NCBI GenBank assembly: GCA_003105305.1
Contig: PQAQ01000167.1
Location: 12,826-20,328 of the forward strand
DNA from: Candidatus Methylomirabilota bacterium
GTDB taxonomy: Bacteria > Methylomirabilota > Methylomirabilia > Methylomirabilales > Methylomirabilaceae
DNA length: 7,503 nucleotides
Direction of reading: 5' to 3'
The notes beneath the pieces were generated by a model. That model saw only the letters and a program-made list of their open reading frames with translations. It ran no database searches and had not been told where the DNA came from. Positions 1-6,090 of the stretch are shown piece by piece. The stretch's first letter is position 1. Every line of letters begins with the position of its first letter. Made by a program: the position numbers and the translations under genes.

Positions 1-327
1 CTGTCGGAGGGGCACGCCCGGGCTCTGCTGGGGCTGGAGCGCACAGCCGACCAGATCAGGGCGCGCGATGAGACGATCCGACGGGGCCTGTCGGTGCGTG
101 CCACCGAGACGTTGGTCCGGCGGATGAAACTGGCCGATACGGCCCCCCAACGATCTACGGTCGGCGAGCCGGCCATCCTGGCCGCCGAGGATGCGCTCCG
201 GCAGGCGCTCGGTACGAAGGTCCACATTCGCAAGACGGGCAAGGGGGGGACGATCGAGGTGGAGTTTTACTCGATAGACGATCTCGAACGAATCTATGCG
301 CGCATCTGTGGACCAAATGCGCGATGA
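1..327 (+). CDS. parB: ParB chromosome-partitioning protein, C-terminal part (5' end outside window)
   Basis: ParB is the CTPase that loads on parS sites and spreads along DNA so that ParA can move the origin region apart. Frame 1 is open from the first base to TGA at 325-327, giving 108 residues. The opening LSEGHARALLGL is the well-conserved end of the ParB DNA-binding core. A helical linker follows, then the C-terminal dimerisation domain. That domain is recognisable from EDALRQALGTKV, a glycine turn (KGGTIEVEF) and YSIDDLERIYARI, as in chromosomal ParB/Spo0J. The N-terminal CTP-binding part is missing only because the window starts late. A parS site follows one base after the stop. parA is expected just upstream but is not visible. 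The family call is firm; completeness cannot be judged. Confidence 0.93.
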   Translation: MSEGHARALLGLERTADQIRARDETIRRGLSVRATETLVRRMKLADTAPQRSTVGEPAILAAEDALRQALGTKVHIRKTGKGGTIEVEFYSIDDLERIYARICGPNAR

Positions 328-328
328 G

Positions 329-344
329 TGTTTCACGTGAAACG
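329..344. promoter_or_regulatory. parS: parS centromere site
   Basis: The 16 bases TGTTTCACGTGAAACG match the universal bacterial parS consensus TGTTTCACGTGAAACA at 15 of 16 positions; only the last base differs. The inner 14 bases GTTTCACGTGAAAC are a perfect palindrome. The site starts one base after the parB stop and ends 14 bases before the next start codon. It is therefore intergenic, and transcribed if the genes are cotranscribed. ParB loads here as a clamp. Such sites cluster near the replication origin. Confidence 0.95.
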
Positions 345-358
345 CCGCAGGGGCGGAC

Positions 359-1057
359 ATGCTTAACCGGGCGACGCAGGCATTGGTCTTCCCATTGGGA
401 GATCGCGAGTGTCTGACGAAGATCGCGATAGGCGGCGGCATTGGGCTTCTTCTCGAAACCCTTTTCGTAGCCGTTAGCTTCCTGCTCACTCGAGAATTCT
501 CCCTCGGGGGCTCCCTGCTGGCACAGGCCGCCAACTTCCCCGCGCTCGGCTTTGTGCTGGCAACCTTTGAGGGCGCGTTGGCGCATCCCCAGACTGATTC
601 GTTGCCGCCATGGAAACCGTGGTCGAACCTCTGCGTGAAGGGGTTGTTTCTGTTCGCGCTTACCCTGGCCCATGAGATCGTCCCTGCACTTTTCGTTATC
701 TCCGGCTTCGGCCTCCTGGTAAAAGCGGGTACGAGACTGGTTCTCGGAATCGTCCTCATCATGGTTGGGATGCTCGCCGGAATTACCGCCGGATTCTTTC
801 TTCCAATGGGGGTTGCGCGATACCTGTCGGAGCGGCGCCTTGAGGCCGCGTTGCATCCCGCGATCGTCTGGCTGCGGATCCGAAAGGTTCTAACCGAATA
901 CGTGGAAGCCTATCTGTTGAGCCTTGGGTCGCTCATCATTGCAGGGCTCATCGGGGCCATCCCGATCCTGGGTCTCCTGCTCTGGCCGTTTGTGACGTTC
1001 TATCTTTTCGTCGCCGGCGCGCGCCTGTTTGGCGGGATCTGCTCCAGTGTGGGTTAG
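359..1057 (+). CDS. DUF4013-type multi-pass membrane protein
   Basis: This is a 232-residue integral membrane protein of unknown function. Hydrophobic segments lie at about residues 22-43, 52-73, 93-121, 126-153 and 186-228, some long enough for two passes. Between the second and third is the polar motif LPPWKPWSNLCVKGLF (82-97). It resembles the LPxWxxWxxLFxxGL signature of the DUF4013 family, which is the basis for the call. Charged stretches (ARYLSERR near 153-160; WLRIRKVLTEY near 171-181) should be loops. ATG at 359 is preceded by a purine-rich AGGGG at 349-353. The gene lies 31 bases after parB with parS in the gap, and 12 bases before the cysteine desulfurase. Operon membership is likely, but a functional link to partitioning or sulfur transfer is unknown. 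Confidence 0.75.
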   Translation: MLNRATQALVFPLGDRECLTKIAIGGGIGLLLETLFVAVSFLLTREFSLGGSLLAQAANFPALGFVLATFEGALAHPQTDSLPPWKPWSNLCVKGLFLFALTLAHEIVPALFVISGFGLLVKAGTRLVLGIVLIMVGMLAGITAGFFLPMGVARYLSERRLEAALHPAIVWLRIRKVLTEYVEAYLLSLGSLIIAGLIGAIPILGLLLWPFVTFYLFVAGARLFGGICSSVG

Positions 1058-1069
1058 TAGCCGTTGACG

Positions 1070-2272
1070 ATGCCCTCGGAACCCCTGACCATTTATCTTG
1101 ATTACAATGCGACAACCCCGGTGCGGCCGGAGGTGGTGGATGCGATGACACCCTATTTCGGGGTATGTTTTGGCAACGCGAGCTCGGGTCACGGTCTGGG
1201 TAGGGAGGCCAAGGGCGCCCTGGAAGAGGCGCGCGAGGCCGTCGCGTCAGCGCTCGGGGCGCGGGAAAGGGAGAGCGTCGTCTTTACGTCGGGGGGCACG
1301 GAGGCGAACAATCTGGCCATAAAGGGGACGGCCTGGGCCGCTTGGGGCCGGGGACGGCACATCATTACCTCGGCGGTCGAGCACCGGGCTGTGCTTGGCG
1401 CCTGTCACGCGCTCGAGGCGCAGGGGTTCGAGATTGTCTGCCTGCCGGTCGATGCCGATGGGCTCATCGATCCGGAGCGGGTGAAGCAGAGCCTTCGGAC
1501 CGATACCGCGCTGATCTCTTTCATGCACGCGAACAACGAAACCGGCGTTGTCTTCCCGATTGCCGAGATCGGGCGTCTCGCACGGGAGCGCGAAATTATC
1601 TTTCATGTAGATGCTGTACAGACGTTCGGTCGTCTGCCGGTCAATGTTGACGCCCTGGGGGTCGATCTGCTGACCATTTCAGGACACAAGATCTACGGTC
1701 CGAAGGGGATCGGCGCGCTGTATATCCGTCCCGGGACAAAGATCGCCCCTCAAATGCATGGCGGGGAGCAGGAATTTGGTGTGAGGGCCGGGACGGAGAA
1801 CGTGGCAGCGGTAGTCGGCTTGGCCCGCGCGGCACTGCTCGCGCGTGAATCGATGCCGACAGAGAACGAGCGCCTGCGGACACTCCGAGATCGCCTTGAG
1901 GAGGGTATTCTCTGCCGGATTCCAGGGGTGCGCCGGAATGGCGACCGGGATCAACGACTGCCCAACACCTCGAATATCTCGTTTCAGGGGATTCGGGCGG
2001 ACTCCTTGATGGTTGCCTTGGATCTTGAGGGGATCGCGGTCTCGGCTGGCGCAGCCTGCGCATCCGGCTCTCCCGAATCGTCCCACGTGCTCCGGGCGAT
2101 GGGCCGAAGGCCCGAGATTGACGGTGGCGGGGTCCGGTTCTCCCTGGGCGCCGGGACGACGGAGGTGGAGATCGAACATATCCTTGAGCTTCTGCCGCCG
2201 CTCGTTGAGCGAGTCCGCGCGGCCACGGGACAGGGTGGTGGACAGGAGTACAATGCAGAGCACAATCCGTGA
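1070..2272 (+). CDS. iscS: Cysteine desulfurase, NifS/IscS type (class V aminotransferase fold)
   Basis: This PLP enzyme turns L-cysteine into alanine and leaves a persulfide on its active-site cysteine, which it passes to Fe-S assembly or tRNA thiolation. From ATG at 1070 it is 400 residues, normal for the family. Visible landmarks are YLDYNATTP near the N-terminus, FTSGGTEANN (PLP phosphate site, about 72-81), VEHRAV with the stacking His105, HVDAVQ with Asp181, SGHKIYGPKG with PLP-binding Lys207, RAGTENV, and the loop AGAACASGSPESSHVL with catalytic Cys330. This loop is the longer group I form found in NifS and IscS rather than SufS. TTG at 1064 in the same frame is an alternative start; neither has a clear ribosome binding site. 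Its stop overlaps the mnmA start by four bases (GTGA), suggesting translational coupling. No iscR, iscU or hscA is visible, so a dedicated tRNA-thiolation role is plausible. The iscS symbol is by similarity; nifS is equally possible. Confidence 0.93.
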   Translation: MPSEPLTIYLDYNATTPVRPEVVDAMTPYFGVCFGNASSGHGLGREAKGALEEAREAVASALGARERESVVFTSGGTEANNLAIKGTAWAAWGRGRHIITSAVEHRAVLGACHALEAQGFEIVCLPVDADGLIDPERVKQSLRTDTALISFMHANNETGVVFPIAEIGRLAREREIIFHVDAVQTFGRLPVNVDALGVDLLTISGHKIYGPKGIGALYIRPGTKIAPQMHGGEQEFGVRAGTENVAAVVGLARAALLARESMPTENERLRTLRDRLEEGILCRIPGVRRNGDRDQRLPNTSNISFQGIRADSLMVALDLEGIAVSAGAACASGSPESSHVLRAMGRRPEIDGGGVRFSLGAGTTEVEIEHILELLPPLVERVRAATGQGGGQEYNAEHNP

Positions 2273-3369
2273 GTCGTAAACCGAGAGTTGTTGTAGCGAT
2301 GAGCGGCGGGGTTGACAGCGCCCTCGCAGCCGTCCTCCTCATCGAGCAGGGGTATGAGGTTGTCGGGATCAGTCTGAAGCTGTTGCCTCGGGGGGGCGGG
2401 AACGGCTCGGAGCGGGCCGACCGCTGTTGTTCCGCCAAAGACGCAGAGGACGCCCGGCTTGTGGCCGCGCACCTTGGCATCCCGTATTACGTTCTGAACT
2501 ATGAGTCGCAGTTTCAGCGTGACGTGGTCGGCGAGTTCACCAGCGCCTATCTGATGGGCCTGACGCCGAATCCCTGTGTGCGTTGTAATGAGCTGGTAAA
2601 GTTCGGTTCTCTGCTCGGTCAGGCTGTGGGGTTGGGGGCCGCGCGCCTGGCGACGGGACATTATGCGCGGGTCGAACAGGAGGCCGCGGGCGGTCGCTAC
2701 CTGTTGCGCCGCGGTATTGATTACGAGAGAGACCAGAGCTACTTTTTGTATAGCCTGACCCAGGAGCAGCTTGCCCGAATCTGTTTTCCTGTTGGTCATA
2801 TGACTAAGGCTCAGGTTCGGGAGCGGGCGGCGGCCTATGGTCTGAAGATCGCCGCCAAGGCCGACAGTCAAGATCTCTGCTTTGTCGGTCACGATTACCG
2901 GACCTACCTGCGGGAGCAGTGCGGGGACCGTCTGCGATCCGGTCCCATTACCGACAGCGCCGGTCGGATCCTTGGTCGCCACGATGGTCTCGCGCTCTAC
3001 ACCGTCGGTCAGCGCAACGGCCTGGGGCTGGCTGGCGGCCCCTTTTACGTGATCCGGCTCGACCCGAACACGGACGCGGTCGTTGTGGGCAGGCGGGAAG
3101 AACTGCTGCGGCGAGAATTTACCGCTGAGCGGCTCAATCTTGTCGCGTGGGATTGCTTGACCGACGAACGTCCGGTTCTGATGAAGGTTCGTTCGCGCCA
3201 GGACGCATTGCCGGCTACCGTAATCCCTCTCGGTAATGCTCGAATCCGCGTGCGGTGGCAGGAACCCCAGCCCGCGCCCGCGCCCGGCCAGGCGGCCGTA
3301 TTCTATGATGCATCCGAACCCGACCTGCTCGTCGGCGGCGCCACCGTCGCGGCCGACCGTGAGGCGTAG
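2269..3369 (+). CDS. mnmA: tRNA-specific 2-thiouridylase MnmA
   Basis: MnmA adenylates and then thiolates C2 of U34 in tRNAs for Lys, Glu and Gln, using a persulfide relayed from a cysteine desulfurase. The 366-residue protein has normal family length. It shows the PP-loop SGGVDS (residues 12-17), the nucleophile Cys103 in NPCVRCN, ATGHYARV (128-135), DQSYFLY (155-161), the persulfide-carrying Cys204 in DSQDLCFVG, TVGQRNGLG (245-253), and a C-terminal beta-barrel from about 300 with FYD near 345. GTG at 2269 is chosen because MnmA normally has 8-11 residues ahead of the PP-loop. The next start, ATG at 2299, would begin only one residue before SGGVDS. The ribosome binding site is weak, fitting coupling to the desulfurase stop it overlaps. 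This is probably the last gene of the operon. No T-tailed hairpin follows its stop. Confidence 0.96.
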   Translation: MSRKPRVVVAMSGGVDSALAAVLLIEQGYEVVGISLKLLPRGGGNGSERADRCCSAKDAEDARLVAAHLGIPYYVLNYESQFQRDVVGEFTSAYLMGLTPNPCVRCNELVKFGSLLGQAVGLGAARLATGHYARVEQEAAGGRYLLRRGIDYERDQSYFLYSLTQEQLARICFPVGHMTKAQVRERAAAYGLKIAAKADSQDLCFVGHDYRTYLREQCGDRLRSGPITDSAGRILGRHDGLALYTVGQRNGLGLAGGPFYVIRLDPNTDAVVVGRREELLRREFTAERLNLVAWDCLTDERPVLMKVRSRQDALPATVIPLGNARIRVRWQEPQPAPAPGQAAVFYDASEPDLLVGGATVAADREA

Positions 3370-3388
3370 CGCAGGCCTGCAGCTAAAA

Positions 3389-3408
3389 AATACGCCAAAT
3401 GACGTATT
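3389..3408. promoter_or_regulatory. Candidate operator: 20-base dyad overlapping a -35 box
   Basis: AATACG (3389-3394) and CGTATT (3403-3408) are perfect inverted repeats separated by eight bases. The right arm shares its last two bases with the -35 hexamer TTGACA at 3407. The 14-base centre-to-centre spacing and the position suggest a dimeric regulator site that would compete with or contact RNA polymerase. The seen facts are the dyad and the overlap; its use as an operator is inference. No regulator gene is nearby. Confidence 0.4.
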
Positions 3409-3435
3409 GACAGGGGGGGGGTGACTCTATACACT
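3407..3435 (+). promoter_or_regulatory. Sigma70-type promoter with a nine-G spacer tract
   Basis: The -35 box TTGACA (3407-3412) is a perfect match. A 17-base spacer (3413-3429) leads to TACACT (3430-3435), which keeps the key T, A, A and T positions of TATAAT. Transcription would start near 3442. The first nine spacer bases (3413-3421) are all G. It reads toward the exported-protein genes and sits 38 bases after mnmA. Slippage in the G-run would change the spacer from its optimal length. The promoter call rests on sequence match only. Confidence 0.65.
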
Positions 3436-3880
3436 CCCGCCGATCTGTTGTCCGATGGCAGGCAAGGGTTTGGTGTCCATACCGTCAACCACAACACATG
3501 CAAAAAGGAGGAATGAGTCGGACCGGGCCGGTCTGTACTGAGGAGTTTGCGCGCTCCCACGGCGCCGTACTCTTTAATCGGTCCCACCCATAACTCAACG
3601 GCGGCATTTCGAGCGGTAGTTACAGGTCGCACCTCAATTCGTTTTGACAACGTACAAGGGACCCGCTTTGTCGTAGTAGTTAGACCTGCGGGACGTGTGG
3701 GAGAGTCGGAGGCTTTTCCGGGTGGCGGGAGGAAGCCGCGTGCAGTGCGGACTACCGCCCCAGCGGTCCGGTCCACAGGCCCATGGTCCTCTTTACCGAC
3801 TTATGCCGTGCATCCCCGGCGCCGGCATGGCCTGCCTTTTGATTACCCAGGAGCGATGGCCGATTTTTTGGGAGTCTATC
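3436..3880 (+). other. Long stretch without a convincing gene: probable leader region
   Basis: These 445 bases separate the promoter from the first convincing start codon at 3881. They contain a strong ribosome-binding-like AAAAAGGAGG (3502-3511) with only a badly spaced ATG after it. They also hold a compact hairpin at 3748-3770, with stem ACCGC/GCGGT, loop CCCA and outer CGG/CCG pairs around a three-base bulge. A GC-rich run of short repeats (GTGGCGG, GCCGCG, GTGCGG) surrounds it. I see no T-tailed terminator. Open frames through the region are atypical in composition and lack proper starts. A structured 5' leader, a small RNA or a decayed gene are all possible. Confidence 0.4.
3513..3593 (+). 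CDS. Possible 26-residue leader peptide (weak)
   Basis: ATG at 3513 opens a 26-residue frame ending with TAA at 3591-3593. It has no signal peptide or recognisable motif, with one Cys and two His. The AGGAGG at 3506-3511 is very strong but leaves only one base before the ATG, too close for normal initiation. An in-frame ATG at 3498 lies upstream of that AGGAGG and would encode part of it. The position early in the transcript of the G-tract promoter is what one expects of a leader peptide, but no amino-acid run suggests attenuation. It is listed because of the strong Shine-Dalgarno sequence. Confidence 0.2.
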   Translation: MSRTGPVCTEEFARSHGAVLFNRSHP

Positions 3881-4114
3881 ATGAGTAGACGGCTTGGAAG
3901 CGCTCTCGCTCTTGGCTTCCTCGCATTGACCGTCGCTCATTATGCCCATGCTAAGCGAAGCGAGGTTAAGGACGCCCACGACCGCTATGTCAACACGGGT
4001 AAGAAAAAGGTAGACGCACCGAACGCCCCCGTGACGCCTCAAGATAACCCAGAAAAGAAAAAAAAGACACCTGGAAAGATTCGCATTCCCGTTGAACCGC
4101 CAGTTGCTCCATAG
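3881..4114 (+). CDS. Small exported Lys/Pro-rich protein (77 aa), unknown function
   Basis: I do not recognise this gene. ATG at 3881 follows GGGAG (3870-3874) at six bases, and the frame ends with TAG at 4112-4114. Residues 1-24 form a clear signal peptide: SRR, then a hydrophobic core ALALGFLALTVA, then AHA before the likely cleavage at 24/25. The mature part is about 53 residues, hydrophilic and probably disordered. It contains KKK at 41-43, KKKKK at 59-63 and a proline-rich C-terminus ending VEPPVAP. It has no cysteine. The frame is open further upstream, but only the 3881 start gives both a ribosome binding site and a signal peptide. It is the first convincing gene behind the G-tract promoter. 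Basic mature charge could suit binding to lipid A, nucleic acid or peptidoglycan; that is conjecture. Confidence 0.65.
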   Translation: MSRRLGSALALGFLALTVAHYAHAKRSEVKDAHDRYVNTGKKKVDAPNAPVTPQDNPEKKKKTPGKIRIPVEPPVAP

Positions 4115-4145
4115 TAATGCCCCCCAAAAATTAGACCGGGCATTA
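4115..4145. repeat. Perfect 8-base inverted repeat after the stop codon
   Basis: TAATGCCC (4115-4122) and GGGCATTA (4138-4145) are perfect inverted repeats around a 15-base loop. They begin immediately after the TAG of the 77-aa gene. The position suggests an mRNA 3'-end hairpin, but no T-run follows, so intrinsic termination is doubtful. The stretch CCCCCCAAAAATTAGACC inside it (4120-4137) resembles, from memory, the outer ends of some IS3-family elements. No transposase fragment accompanies it. Either reading is tentative. Confidence 0.45.
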
Positions 4146-4258
4146 AATCAGCGCATTGGGGTCACACGCGCGTTGGGTTGGCGGGAAGGCGACATGAAGA
4201 ATCCGTAATAGGATCGCGGTATTACGACAGCGGCATGACTGGCCCAGGAGATATGAAC

Positions 4259-6037
4259 ATGCACCGGCGACGAGGTCGGAAGGCTTGTGGGATGCGGGCG
4301 TTTTGGGTGGTTGGCTTACTGTGCGCCTTTGGATTGATGTTGGTAAATCCAACGACTGCGAGAGCGGATATAAAGGTACGTGTGTGGGTGCGTCTGTTGA
4401 CGGGTGGACAATGCAAGGTGCATCGCACGATTGACACCAACGGTCATTCCCAGGTCGTCTATGAGACATTGGATTGCAGCGTGTACCCTGAGCATTCTAA
4501 CAATAGCTACTATTTTGAAACGAAGCTGGAAGGAAACGTGTTGGAGCAACTCATTGACGCCGCTCAATTTTCCAAAGCGGTCTATGACTTCGCGAGCGAT
4601 ATCGCTGCAGCAGTGGGTTCGGGCGGTAGCGCTGCCGTCCTTGCCGGGCCGAATGCTGCAAATGATGTCAGAACCGCCTATAATGAATTCAATCAACTCA
4701 TGGCGGGATGGGGCGGTAAGGCCATCGATACTCAAGATACCTTCACCGTCTCAAATCCAAATAGCGCGTACCGGTGGGTCGAAGTCATTTTAGCTGCTGA
4801 CTCAGATAACGATCCTTTTGAGAAAACGGCGTTGGCGCCGGCCTCGCCTTTCACTGGTGTGACCATAGATAAAGTGACGGATGAGCCGAAGGGGAAGTTT
4901 TTCAAGGTTACAATCGACCTCACTCAACTTCCAACGCAACGCAGATTGAGCATTCCAGTCGGGCTTGCGGTTGGAGAAGGCGACTGTCACTTGTCTTGCT
5001 TAAAGATTTCGAAGACCCTGAACGTGATCGTCGAAAGGCCGGACGAAGGGCCGGTGGTTGCGAACACGAGCGTGAATTTTGAGCGACGCGATCCAGGCTG
5101 CGAGGCTTGCGGTTTCTCTCGGACCAACGTGCTTATGCATAATACGTTCAGTCAAGGTGAGAAAATTCAGCAGACGACAGTGTCGATAAGGCAGGCGGCG
5201 AACGGCGACTATTATATCAACAATAAGGGGAAGCTAGAGAAGTATGAGTCCGTTCACCTTGGCATGTATGTGGATTCGCAGTGGTTTCAACAAGGTGGCT
5301 CCCGAATTGAGCTAGACGCCGGTTGTCACCCGCAGTGCCCTTCAGGCTTCTCTCGACAGATTGGTTCCGTAATCAGCTATTTGGATGCCGCAGGCAGAGC
5401 AACTGAAGGGAAGGGGGGCGCAGATTTTACCTTCAGGCCCCAAGACTTGCCGGTGGGAACAGTTACCCTCGTGTTCAATGCCAGTTATGAAGCCGGACGC
5501 GGTGGCACCATTGCTCAGCACATGGTGAAACTCACTAAGGAGATAGTCTCTATCCCCGCTATACACAGTGTACCCATGGCGGCGAGTGCGGACGGCGGCG
5601 GCACTACGGTCTCCGGGGCCGGCGCATCGCCTCGGAAGTTTCCGACAGTCACTGTCTTCCCGATGCAATCCGGCCCGGGCCGAGCGACAAGTCACGGTCA
5701 GCCTGTCCCTTCTGTCGCTACATCTCCGACTAACCTAACACTCACTCCGCTCAATCCAAACGCTGGCAGCCATCCGGCGAATATTGCCGGCCAATGGAAA
5801 AGCAGCATCGGATTGATCTACGACATCGAACAGACGGGACGAAATTGCTCGTGGAGGGTCCGAAGTAATGGGCAATCCGCGAAATGTGATGTGAATGGGG
5901 ATGATGTCGAGGCTCAATGGTATGATGCGGGCAACACTAATAATCCTAGCGGTCATGCCAAAGGCAGCGTGAAGAGAGATTCAACCGGAGCTGTACGGCG
6001 AATCGAATGGAGTAATGGTATCGTCTTCACGCGATGA
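4259..6037 (+). CDS. Exported 592-aa multidomain protein with five cysteine pairs, unknown function
   Basis: I do not recognise the family. ATG at 4259 is chosen because AGGAG (4246-4250) lies eight bases ahead; ATG at 4253 and a TTG at 4178 are in-frame but poorly placed. Residues 1-36 are a signal peptide: a basic start with RRRGRK, hydrophobic core AFWVVGLLCAFGLMLV, and ARA before Asp37. The mature part has ten cysteines, which fall into pairs: 52/73, 243/247, 281/284, 356/360 and 530/543. Three pairs sit in related motifs: GDCHLSC, DPGCEACGFSR and DAGCHPQCPSGFSR. Residues 95-160 look helical; 160-430 are beta-rich with alternating hydrophobics. A Ser/Thr/Pro/Gly linker (about 437-505) leads to a C-terminal domain (508-592) opening NIAGQWKSSIGLIYDIEQTG and ending in IEWSNGIVF, beta-rich and lipocalin-like in appearance. 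Disulfides imply an oxidising compartment. It is a large cell-surface or periplasmic protein, possibly an adhesin or binding protein. Confidence 0.8.
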   Translation: MHRRRGRKACGMRAFWVVGLLCAFGLMLVNPTTARADIKVRVWVRLLTGGQCKVHRTIDTNGHSQVVYETLDCSVYPEHSNNSYYFETKLEGNVLEQLIDAAQFSKAVYDFASDIAAAVGSGGSAAVLAGPNAANDVRTAYNEFNQLMAGWGGKAIDTQDTFTVSNPNSAYRWVEVILAADSDNDPFEKTALAPASPFTGVTIDKVTDEPKGKFFKVTIDLTQLPTQRRLSIPVGLAVGEGDCHLSCLKISKTLNVIVERPDEGPVVANTSVNFERRDPGCEACGFSRTNVLMHNTFSQGEKIQQTTVSIRQAANGDYYINNKGKLEKYESVHLGMYVDSQWFQQGGSRIELDAGCHPQCPSGFSRQIGSVISYLDAAGRATEGKGGADFTFRPQDLPVGTVTLVFNASYEAGRGGTIAQHMVKLTKEIVSIPAIHSVPMAASADGGGTTVSGAGASPRKFPTVTVFPMQSGPGRATSHGQPVPSVATSPTNLTLTPLNPNAGSHPANIAGQWKSSIGLIYDIEQTGRNCSWRVRSNGQSAKCDVNGDDVEAQWYDAGNTNNPSGHAKGSVKRDSTGAVRRIEWSNGIVFTR

Positions 6038-6090
6038 CTTGGTGTGATGCGTCTCCCGGTATGGGGAAAGTCATGGATGACCCAGTAAGA

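Noticed and set aside
155..856. Long minus-strand open frame across parB and the DUF4013 gene
   Set aside because: Its composition is Arg/Gln/Pro-rich with no motif, and it lies opposite well-supported genes.
1641..2982. Several minus-strand open frames opposite the desulfurase and mnmA
   Set aside because: They are low in structure and Arg/Pro/Ser-rich, and they lie against two firmly identified enzymes; GC-rich shadows.
3371..3380. Palindrome GCAGGCCTGC after mnmA as a terminator
   Set aside because: It has no loop and no T-run follows on the plus strand, only an A-run.
3644..3672. Second TTGACA as a promoter
   Set aside because: No acceptable -10 box lies at 15-19 bases; the spaced hexamer would be TTTGTC.
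3725..3770. Partial likeness to the cobalamin riboswitch core
   Set aside because: Some short pieces look similar, but there is no B12 box downstream in the right order and no cobalamin-related gene.
3303..3776. Minus-strand 157-codon frame over the mnmA end and the promoter region
   Set aside because: It crosses the mnmA 3' end and the strong opposing promoter, has no ribosome binding site and shows no recognisable domain.
3547..3888. Plus-strand 113-codon frame from a TTG
   Set aside because: Its ribosome-like GAGGAG is one base from the TTG, the composition is Arg/Pro/Gly-rich, and it overlaps the better-supported start at 3881.
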